In this document: one piece after another, positions 55,470 through 64,000 of the stretch
Layout of the letters: the number at the start of each line of letters is the position of its first letter
Position numbering within the stretch: position 1 is the stretch's first letter
Assembly (NCBI GenBank): GCA_038501785.1
Contig: JBAMJR010000662.1
Coordinates: 1 to 64,000, forward strand
Direction: 5' to 3'
DNA from: Myoxocephalus aenaeus
Taxonomy: Eukaryota; Chordata; Actinopteri; Perciformes; Cottidae
DNA: 64,000 bases
The notes under the pieces: model-generated
Told to the model about the DNA's origin: nothing
Seen by the model: the letters and a program-made list of their open reading frames with translations, nothing else
The model's database searches: none
Position numbers and translations under genes: made by a program

Positions 55470-56000
55470 GTTGCACCAGTAGAGGTACCAGTAGAGACAC
55501 CAGTAGAGACACCAGTAGAGGGACCAGTAGAGGGACCAGTAGAGCCACCAGTAGAGGCACCAGTAGAGGCACCAGTAGAGGCACCAACCAGTAGAGACAC
55601 CAGTAGATGCACCAGTAGAGACACCAGTAGAGGCACCAACCAGTAGAGGGACCAGTAGAGGCACCAGTAGAGGCACCAGTAGAGGCACCAACCAGTAGAG
55701 GCACCAGTAGAGACACCAGTAGAGGCACCAACCAGTAGAGGCACCAGTAGAGACACCAGTAGAGGCACCAGTAGAGACACCAGTAGAGACACCAGTAGAG
55801 GCACCAACCAGTAGAGGCACCAGTAGAGACACCAGTAGAGACACCAACCAGTAGAGGCACCAGTAGAGACACCAGTAGAGACACCAGTAGAGGCACCAGT
55901 AAAGACACCAGTACAGGCACCAACCAGTAGAGGCACCAGTAGAGACACCAGTAGAGACACCAGTATAGGCACCAGTAGAGACACTAGTAGAGACACCAGT
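55470..56000. repeat. 12-bp minisatellite (CACCAGTAGAGG), about 44 copies
   Basis: The unit GGCACCAGTAGA has GACACC variants and recurring CACCAACCAGTAGAGG insertions. Antisense frames (GASTGVST, LVPLLVSLLV) are artefacts. Confidence 0.95.
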
Positions 56001-56194
56001 AGCACCGTGGACAGCATTACAGACCGGGACCTTTTTCTCCAGGAGGCTCCGCTCAGATCGGATCAGCTCTTTCTTGTGATTTCGTATTTTTGGATGTTGG
56101 ATTCAAAAGTTTTGGTCAAAGCTCCTGAGGTTCTGGTCCACGCTGCATTTTAGTCAAAGAAAGTATGGCAGCTGTGCTTCATGTAATGCCTGGA

Positions 56195-56650
56195 GTCTGA
56201 TCGTACTCCGATCGGATTACGATCAGACTACGATCAGACTGTAGTCCGATCGGAGTCCGATCGTAGTCCGATCGTAGTCTGATCGTAGTCCAATCGTAGT
56301 CCGATCGGAGTCTAATCGTAGTCTAATCGTAGTCCGATCGTAGTCCGATCGTAGTCTGATCGTAGTCCAATCGTAGTCCGATCGTAGTCTGATCGTAGTC
56401 CAATCGTAGTCCGATCGGAGTCTGATCGTAGTCCAATCGTAGTCCGATCGGAGTCTAATCGGAGTCTAATCGTAGTCCAATCGTAGTCCGATCGGAGTCT
56501 AATCGTAGTCCAATCGTAGTCCGATCGTAGTCCGATCGGAGTCTAATCGGAGTCTAATTGTAGTCCAATCGTAGTCCGATCGTAGTCCGATCATAGCCTG
56601 ATCGTAGTCCGATCGGAGTCTGATCGTAGTCTGATCGGAGTCCGATCGGT
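56195..56650. repeat. 11-bp minisatellite (CGATCGTAGTC), about 41 copies
   Basis: Units CGATCGTAGTC, CGATCGGAGTC, CAATCGTAGTC and TAATCGTAGTC. The many CGATCG palindromes are notable. The array ends about 50 bases beyond the oca2 stop codon, in its presumed 3'UTR. Confidence 0.95.
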
Positions 56651-56702
56651 CGATCAGGTGACTCGTCACATTCAGATCGAGCTGAATGTCTCTTTGGATG
56701 GA

Positions 56703-56790
56703 TCACATATTCCATCCGAGTCCGATGTGAGTGGCCAGCAGGTAGCACATGCCGATTATACAGGTCATGATCATCATGGGGAACCCTAAC
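56703..56790 (-). CDS. oca2: oca2 terminal exon
   Basis: The minus-strand acceptor is CTCCTCACAG|G. It encodes LGFPMMIMTCIIGMCYLLAT, then HIGLGWNM and TGA at 56705-56703, the last membrane span and C-terminus. Confidence 0.95.
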
Positions 56791-59700
56791 CTGTGAGGAG
56801 AAGGGAGACAACAGAGTCGTGAATTTCATGTTCGGCACCAAATATGTGCAGAGTATTTAACTTATAGAGATTCATGGTGAAGCCAAAGCTTCAAGTGTTA
56901 AAGCTGCATTCTCTCTCCTGACCACCAGGGGGTGACTCCTCTGGTTGTATAGAAGTCTATGCTTCATGTGTTAAAGCTGCATTCTCTCTCCTCTGGTTAT
57001 ATAGAAGTCTCCATGTGTTAAAGCTGCATTCTCTCTCCTCTGGTTGTATAGAAGTCTCCATGTGTTAAAGCTGCATTCTCTCTCCTCTGGTTGTATAGAA
57101 GTCTCCATGTGTTGAAGCTGTATCAGAACTATTCTCTACACCTATAGTGAGCTAAACAGCGGATCACTTTAAGGTTTCCGTGGCTACAGACCGGCTGCTC
57201 TCTCCGGGTTGGGGTTCCTCAGCTTCATGAATATGAAACGTGTCCTCGGCTGACTCCAGACCAGCAGATGGTCTCTGTCCTACATGGACACATGGCGGCT
57301 CCCGAGGCCAGAGATCTGCCTCCAGTCTGACACAGATACTGCACAGATACTCAACCACAAGCAGAGAAGTGTGTAAAGCTAGAGTGTGACGAGCCGATGA
57401 TCCACTCACTAAGACGTCACCAAATAAACCAGAAAAGAACCATAAACCTGCTGGTGATGGTTCACGTTAACGGTGCTCTTCTTCTATTGAGATGAAGGAC
57501 CAGGCCATAACAGTAATATAATGATCAGCTGTTTGTTTGTCCACAGCATCAGATATGAATTAACCGTCTTTCTGAAATGTAGTTTTATGGACATCGCAGG
57601 TCTGAACCAAACAGAGAAAGTGAGCATCGAGCTCCACAAGGTCAACGGATCGAGTCCCTGACCTCTAGTGTGACCTCAGCTGGAGTTAACGACCCCCTGG
57701 TGGCCAATTAAGGAACGATTACACAAGTTAAATGTTTGTTTCATGAGAGTTTAGGCTCTTGATGTTTCTCTTTGTGATGCTGAATCACAAACAAACCACA
57801 TGAATATATCAATATCAATATCCATCCCAGACATGGAAAACAACAAAGCTTTGGTTCCACAAACACACAAAGCACAGGCAGATGATGCAGAAGAAGGTCG
57901 ACACCAAAAGGCAACGCGCACTAAAATCATTTGAAAAGCTATTCGTGTGCTTTTGTGTTTCCTGTGCGAGCGTCTGGAGGGCGTCGACCTGTTGACCCGC
58001 TGGACCGCGTCACATGACTGAGCTGTGCATCGAGTCTCCTGCTGCAGACAGGAAGTCCAGAGGACCTCACATTAAAGAGGAGATGCTGGAGGTGTGTGTT
58101 TATGTGATAATTGTATTGCTCTTTATTGCTGCAACAATTTGTTCATTCAGATGTCTGAAATTATGCCGTTTTAATTTAATCTGCATGTGGAAACGTGTAA
58201 TTAGTAGTTGAGCTCCGTCTTAATGAGGCTCGTTAATAATAATAATATTAATAATGATCTCAGCGGCGTGGCGCTGCATTTAAACTCACTTCTTGAGTCG
58301 CCGACTGAACTGAGTTGCAAAGGTCAACTGATTATCTTTTTTATTTACACATCAAAGGTTTAAAACCGGATGTGAATAAAGAGAACAAAACTCTAGAAGA
58401 GGGAACGGGACACGAACATGACCTTTCACTTCCTGTCAGTTAACCTTTCACTTCCTGTAAGTTAACCTTTACCTTCCTCGCTCCAGAGGAAACGGCTTCA
58501 GCCTCCTGCTAATGTTTGCTAACTCCATATTTCCACGTTTACAATCATTGCAGCTTTAACACATGAAGCATAGACTTCTATACAACCAGAGGAGTCACCC
58601 CCTGGTGGTCAGGAGAGAGAATGCAGCTTTAACACATGAAGATAGACTTCTATACAACCTGAGGAGTCACCCCCTGGTGGTCAGGAGAGAGAATGCAGCT
58701 TTAACACATGAAGCATAGACTTCTATACAACCAGAGGAGTCGCCCCCTGGTGGTCAGGAGAGAGAATGCAGCTTTAACGTGTGAAGCATAGACTTCCCTT
58801 TTCAGAGGTTGACGGCTGATGCTCGTATTGATGGACTTATTGATGGACTCGTATTATTCTGCACCAGATGATGATCTTCCAGGATCAAGGTAGAACAGGG
58901 TCAGCAACTGACGCACAGATGGTGATGTAGTGGGTGTATTCCTCTCATATTCCACCAACAGGAGACCACTCTGATTATTATCTCTGTTGAATGACTGTCA
59001 ACGTTAAGATGGATGGAGCAGAAATCTCTGAACTGGTCCCATAATCAGACGGGTCACCTCTACTGCAGCGACTCTCAATTGGCCGTCGAGGCCCGGCATG
59101 ACGGGCCAGAGGCGGAGCGAGAGCCGGCACGAGGTTCACCTTGTCAAGAAATACCGTATAATCAGCCACGGGGACTTGATTGCATGTGATGGCTCTCTCT
59201 GAAAGCACCGATGCAATCTCACCGACTTCCTTTAGATAAAGCAGAGAGTCTGAACGAGCAGCGAGCCTCAAACAGAGTGAGCAACATGTTCTACGTTATT
59301 TCCCCAGATTACAGCGCACGCAGTGGGATGGGATTATCCATCCTGACTCATGGAGGAAGACCCAATAATGGTCCTCTCGCTCTAAATCAGGTCCCATTGT
59401 TCAAAACCGTTTGATTTCTTTCCTGACTGGTGGAACAGGAGCGTTACGATGTGAGGATTCAACAGATCCATTGGTATCTCACGGAAAGTTACTCCTTATT
59501 TTTTAGTCAGTTTTTCTAATAAAGTCCAGCAACCCGTGTCAATTTCAGCTGATTACATGAAAACCAACAACAAAGCGATGAGGCGCTCTGGAGGCCCCTC
59601 CTCCTTCTGATAGCAACCAGTATATTAGTACCTGAAAATCAAAATGCAGCCGGACTGTTTTTTTTCCCTACTCCCTTCGACATTTTTGAATGCGCCGGCT

Positions 59701-62335
59701 TCCGTGGTCGGAGGAGGTTTCTTAGAACGCGCCACACGTCTTAAGCGGAGGTTTATGCACAGTTGGATACCCAGCATGCACCAAACCGACCATGTTTTGG
59801 CATAAAGGTTATAATTTTTCCATTTTTGAACCGAACGACACAGTTTTTTGACTGAAACTCCTTCGTAACACCCAATGCTTTGTTTTATTGTGATTCTGAT
59901 TCTTTAGGTCTTCATCTTTTCCAAAAAGGTGTGTTATTAGTATGTGGGCTGTTGTTAAGGCCCTGAACCATACAGTTTGGACACCGCTCAAGGAGGCATT
60001 TTTGGGGTATCTTGCTCATATCATGCTGGAGGTTCATAATCATGATACAAATGTTATACAAGTGATTTTTTTGTTGCAAATACAAAAAAATATCACAAAT
60101 AAATTCAGAAAAAATGACATAAAATAACACAAGTATTAGGACACATTTGGGGTTCATACGACTACTTGAACAGACCTCACTGAGAACTCCTCGGGGGGAC
60201 TCGGGGCTCAAAGGGTTAAGTGCGTGAAAGAAGGCGGAGCTTACTTGAAGAACTCGATGAAGGAGAAGCCGTAGCCGTGCTGCTCGGCGATTCCTGCGCA
60301 CACGACGTTGGCCGAGGCTCCGATCAGCGTGCCGTTTCCTAAACATCAGTCAAGAACAAAAAGAAACGTCAGGAATATTTAACCTTCAAAACGATCGTTT
60401 CTACATCAGGTACTGTGTCACGTAGGATTCACCGAAACACTGAACGTCTCATGGCATCGTGTTTTTAACGTAAAGATGTCGTTATTTTATCTGACCAGAG
60501 AACTGATTTGGTTGCTGCTGTTTACATTCATGATGATGCAGATAAATAAAACTAAAACGCTCTCCAGGAATGTTCTACTGTTCCTGTTTGTTCTACAAAT
60601 GAACGTCGATGTGCGTAACGACATGAGTCGTAAGGGACGGGTTCCTTTAGAGAGAACCACATGGTTCTATCAAGACACGTTCCTTTAGCACCACATGGTT
60701 CTATCAGGACGCGTTCCTTTAGAGAGAACCACATGGTTCTATCAAGACACGTTCCTTTAGCACCACATGGTTCTATCAAGACACGTTCCTTTAGCACCAC
60801 ATGGTTCTATCAGGACACGTTCCTTTAGCACCACATGGTTCTATCAGGACACGTTCCTTTAGCACCACATGGTTCTATCAGGACACGTTCCTTTAGCACC
60901 ACATGGTTCTATCAGGACGCGTTCCTTTAGCACCACATGGTTCTATCAGGACACGTTCCTTTAGCACCACATGGTTCTATCAGGACGCATTCCTTTAGCA
61001 CCACATGGTTCTATCAGGACACGTTCCTTTAGCACCACATGGTTCTATCAGGACGCATTCCTTTAGCACCACATGGTTCTATCAGGACGCGTTCCTTTAG
61101 CACCACATGGTTCTATCAGGACGCATTCCTTTAGCACCACATGGTTCTATCATGACGCGTTCCTTTAGCACCACATGGTTCTATCAGGACGCGTTCCTTT
61201 ACACAGCACCACATGGTTCTATCAGGACGCGTTCCTTTAGCACCACATGGTTCTATCAGGACGCGTTCCTTTAGCACCACATGGTTCTATCAGGACACGT
61301 TCCTTTAGCACCACATGGTTCTATCAGGACACGTTCCTTTAGCACCACATGGTTCTATCAGGACACGTTCCTTTAGCACCACATGGTTCTATCAGGACGC
61401 GTTCCTTTAGCACCACATGGTTCTATCAGGACGTGTTCCTTTAGCACCACATGGTTCTATCAGGACGCGTTCCTTTACACAGCACCACATGGTTCTATCA
61501 GGACGTGTTCCTTTAGCACCACATGGTTCTATCAGGACGCGTTCCTTTACACAGCACCACATGGTTCTATCAGGACGCGTTCCTTTAGCACCACATGGTT
61601 CTATCAGGACACATTCCTTTAGCACCACATGGTTCTATCAGGACGCGTTCCTTTACACAGCACCACATGGTTCTATCAGGACGCGTTCCTTTAGCACCAC
61701 ATGGTTCTATCAGGACACATTCCTTTAGCACCACATGGTTCTATCAGGACGCGTTCCTTTACACAGCACCACATGGTTCTATCAGGACACGTTCCTTTAG
61801 CACCACATGGTTCTATCAGAACGTGTCTCTGTTCACGACATCAAGATATAAAAACTAAGATCTGAAGAAGAAGAAGAAGAAGAAGAAGAAGAAGAAGAAG
61901 AAGAAGAAGAAGAAGAAGAGCTCCTCACCCCCGAGGCAGGCGCCCATGGCCAAGGAGAAGATGAGTGGTTTGATGGGCAGGTTCACGTCTGCGTCCTGAC
62001 TCAGGTTGATGAGGACCGGAATCTGAAGGAGACGCGTTGCAGATTATTAACATGTATTCAGCGTGTGAGCGTCTAGAAACCAGTGTATAGGCGAAGCTTT
62101 CCCGGAAATAGACGTTTGTTTTCACGTAAGTTTGGTGCCTGAAACCCAGCAGGTAGCCAGTACCCATGAACACAGGGGCTCCGTCTACGATGTGATGTGC
62201 GATGGGTTTTTATATGCTACATGCAGCCGGTGATGAGCCGGATCGGAACCCACCAGGAAAGAACCAACACCCCACCGCTTCACTGCCTGAAGCTTGTTGG
62301 ATTATTCTCCATTATTATACATTATTCTATGTATG

Positions 62336-62404
<69 letters not shown>

Positions 62405-63337
62405 GTACAGAATGCAGCTTTAACACAATAACTATGAGTATAACTATTCAGACCTGAAGCTGCTGCTTTAAAGCGTTGAGATTGTGACATGTTTACGTTT
62501 AGAGAGAGCCAGGCTAGCTGCTGTCTTGCTAAGCTATGCTAAGCTAAGCTAAACTACGCTAAAATAAGCTAAACTGCGTTAACCACGATTTACTACAAAC
62601 ATGAAGGAGGCATCATTCTTCTCATCTCACTCGGAGGAGAAAGCAAATAAATATTTCCCCTCAAACTTTCCCTTTTGTTTACATTTCAAAGAGCTTCTTA
62701 ATCGATTAATTCATGATTTATTTTTTCTGCTCTGAAGCTGAGAAAACAAGCATTTTCTCAGCTTCAGTCTATTGTGACAATCAGAATGCTTTTCTTATCA
62801 GCTGTGCTCCGAAATGAAAATGGATGCCGTTTGAAGTCTTCTTTTATTGGAAGAATAAATGTTGCATGGGCCTGAAAATATGATAAAAATACTCAGAGGA
62901 CGACCTCGTCAAAGCCTGAACACGCTGGTGAAGAACCAAACGGCTCACAGTTTACTTCCTTCTGTCAGCTTCTCCCTCGGTCACTTCATGAAGACAGCGA
63001 TCCTCAGAAACATTGATCTGTGCTCAATCTATTGATTGACAGCTGATCAGACAGCTGGAGACACGTTGGTCTGACGGCTGGAAACAGAATCAACTGAAAC
63101 CTCTCGTCCTCACATCTAGAGAGAACTCACAAGTCCTTTGTGTCTGCTGTGACAGTGAGGAAGAGAGAGGAGTAGCAGAAGGTAGCAGTTAGGAGGTAGG
63201 AGGTAGGAGGTAGGAGTTATAAGGCGCCTCACCATGGTGGCCGTGAAGGGAATGTTGTCGATGAGAGACGAAGCCAGAGCCGAGATCCACATCACCAAGA
63301 TGATGGCGACCGCCAAGCGCTGGTCCTCTGGCACCGA
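56703..63337 (-). CDS. oca2: OCA2 (P protein) melanosomal transporter, last four coding exons
   Basis: Minus-strand join: 63337-63233, 62022-61929, 60338-60245, 56790-56703, which encodes the C-terminal 126 residues. All four donors begin GT, all acceptors are AG, and the frame is continuous. The sequence covers [53 protein letters not shown] and EQHGYGFSFIEFF, and ends LGFPMMIMTCIIGMCYLLAT with a short tail GWNM. These are diagnostic of OCA2, a twelve-span protein of the SLC13/ion-transporter superfamily that controls melanosome pH and pigmentation. The 5' exons lie beyond the window. Convergent orientation with gabrg3 agrees with the mammalian block. No damaging change was seen in these exons. 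Confidence 0.95.
56893..57115 (+). repeat. 73-bp CTCF-like unit, one full and three partial copies
   Basis: One unit has the full CTGACCACCAGGGGGTGACT core. The following copies lack the core segment (CTCTCTCCTCTGGTTGTATA), a deletion repeated with the unit. It lies in the last oca2 intron. Confidence 0.9.
57116..58552. other. oca2 last intron, unique part
   Basis: No repeats or coding signal recognised. CCCCCTGGTGGCC at about 57692-57704 is another isolated CTCF-like core outside the 73-bp unit. Confidence 0.45.
58553..58795 (-). repeat. 73-bp CTCF-like-core array, 3 copies, reverse
   Basis: Same unit and orientation as 17923-18647 (GTCACCCCCTGGTGGTCAGG, GTCGCCCCC in the last). Confidence 0.93.
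58796..60244. other. oca2 last intron, distal part
   Basis: Unique DNA. Short open frames only. No additional oca2 exon found. Confidence 0.45.
60245..60338 (-). CDS. oca2: oca2 penultimate exon
   Basis: 94 bp. The acceptor is TGATGTTTAG|GA and the donor TTCAA|GTAAGC. It encodes [20 protein letters not shown] and GYGFSFIEFF, the most conserved loop and helix of the family. Confidence 0.97.
60647..61825. repeat. 34-bp minisatellite in oca2 intron, about 34 copies
   Basis: The unit TTCCTTTAGCACCACATGGT followed by TCTATCAGGACGCG has variants GACACG, GACGCA, GACGTG. Longer forms contain ACACAGCACC or AGAGAGAACC. Confidence 0.95.
61866..61919. repeat. (GAA)n trinucleotide repeat beside an oca2 donor
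   Basis: About 18 perfect AAG/GAA units. On the transcribed minus strand it is (TTC)n starting about 10 bases after the 5' splice site at 61928. Confidence 0.96.
61929..62022 (-). CDS. oca2: oca2 antepenultimate exon
   Basis: 94 bp. The acceptor is TCTCCTTCAG|ATT and the donor CGGGG|GTGAGG. It encodes [20 protein letters not shown] and IFSLAMGACLG, phase 0 in and phase 1 out. Confidence 0.96.
62023..63232. other. oca2 intron with (TA)n
   Basis: (TA)n at about 62339-62396. CTAAGCTAAGCTAAACTACG at 62530-62580 is a short local repeat. AGGAGGTAGGAGGTAGGAGG at 63191-63214. Otherwise unremarkable. Confidence 0.6.
63233..63337 (-). CDS. oca2: oca2 exon (fourth from last)
   Basis: 105 bp, phase 0 at both ends. 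The acceptor is GTCTCCTCCAG|TCG and the donor ACCATG|GTGAGG. It encodes SVPEDQRLAVAIILVMWISA, then [15 protein letters not shown], a membrane span and the signature DNIPFTATM loop. Confidence 0.97.
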
Positions 63338-63342
63338 CTGGA

Positions 63343-63770
63343 GGAGACGAGATAATAACTTATTACTGTTGTTATAACACCACGTATGTTCACTATGAGA
63401 CAAGATAATAACTTATTACTGTTGTTATAACACCACGTATGTTCACTATGAGACAAGATAATAACCTATTACTGTTGTTATAACACCACGTATGTTCACT
63501 ATGAGACATGATAATAACTTATTACTGTTGTTATAACACCACGTATGTTCACTATGAGACAAGATAATAACCTATTACTGTTGTTATAACACCACGTATG
63601 TTCACTATGAGACATGATAATAACTTATTACTGTTGTTATAACACCACGTATGTTCACTATGAGACATGATAATAACCTATTACTGTTGTTATAACACCA
63701 CGTATGTTCACTATGAGACGAGATAATAACTTATTACTGTTGTTATAACACCACGTATGTTCACTATATG
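63343..63770. repeat. 53-bp minisatellite starting at an oca2 acceptor, 8 copies
   Basis: The unit is GAGACAAGATAATAACTTAT, TACTGTTGTTATAACACCAC, GTATGTTCACTAT. The first copy starts five bases from the exon edge at 63338, so on the minus strand the last unit supplies the intron end upstream of CTCCAG. Confidence 0.95.
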
Positions 63771-64000
63771 GTAATCTACACATGCATGAATATACACATA
63801 TATTGTACATGTATTGCGCATACAGTACATATATCCTCATAAGTATATATTAATTTGTATACTACTGCCAGCAGGCACATTTAAATAAATATAATCTGAT
63901 TGATTTGGGTGATGAAGCATTTAAAATTAGCCGATACATTTGCCCAACACTGACACATTGAACTTGTCTGATATATTTGCGACGCTTATGTCTCGCAGCG
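63771..64000. other. oca2 intron, window end
   Basis: AT-rich sequence with no coding signal. The next oca2 exon must lie beyond the window. Confidence 0.6.

Noticed and set aside
55310..56017. 235-codon minus-strand frame of LVSLLV repeats resembling membrane segments
   Set aside because: Translation of the 12-bp array; hydrophobicity is a by-product of the unit.

Overview
This window is vertebrate nuclear DNA, most likely from a percomorph-type ray-finned fish. The evidence is spliced genes with vertebrate exon phases, (CA)n, (GATA)n and (CATC)n microsatellites, a truncated LINE, and several interspersed repeat families that recur in teleost DNA. Two genes identify the locus. A nearly complete nine-exon GABA-A receptor gamma-3 gene (gabrg3, + strand, 10820-41648) lies tail to tail with the 3' end of the melanosomal transporter gene oca2 (- strand, 63337-56703, last four coding exons only). 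This is the arrangement of the mammalian GABRG3-OCA2 block. Upstream of gabrg3 is an apparently intact six-exon gene for a secreted tandem C-type lectin (3589-6660, + strand).

Layout: 1-3588, dispersed repeat followed by 30-bp, 45-bp and 13/20-bp tandem arrays. 3589-6660, lectin gene. 6661-10690, intergenic DNA with an inverted copy of the 30-bp array, a 38-bp array and a 15-19-bp array that forms the gabrg3 upstream region. 10690-11225, CpG-rich gabrg3 exons 1-2. 11226-41369, gabrg3 introns filled with arrays (units of 9, 11, 16, 23, 32, 42, 45 and 73 bp) between exons 3 to 8. 41370-43509, terminal exon and a 3'UTR made mostly of a 16/18-bp array. 43510-56190, intergenic DNA with a 15-bp G-quadruplex-prone array and others. 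56190-64000, oca2 3' end and introns, again full of arrays.

The unusual property of the window is its tandem-repeat load: by hand tally roughly 27 kb of 64 kb. Many arrays begin or end exactly at an exon edge: the lectin start codon, the gabrg3 exon 7 donor, the exon 8 and exon 9 acceptors, the gabrg3 stop codon, and one oca2 acceptor and one oca2 donor. Several arrays appear to have been seeded by the functional sequence itself. A 73-bp dispersed unit carrying a CTCF-like core is amplified in opposite orientations inside gabrg3 intron 2.

At protein level, gabrg3 has the full Cys-loop receptor architecture, but isoleucine replaces the phenylalanine aligned with gamma-2 F77 of the benzodiazepine site. 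The lectin ends in an RDEL tetrapeptide, and its second domain lacks one canonical cysteine. All coordinates and splice sites were read by eye from sequence and reading-frame continuity; no alignment or database search was run.
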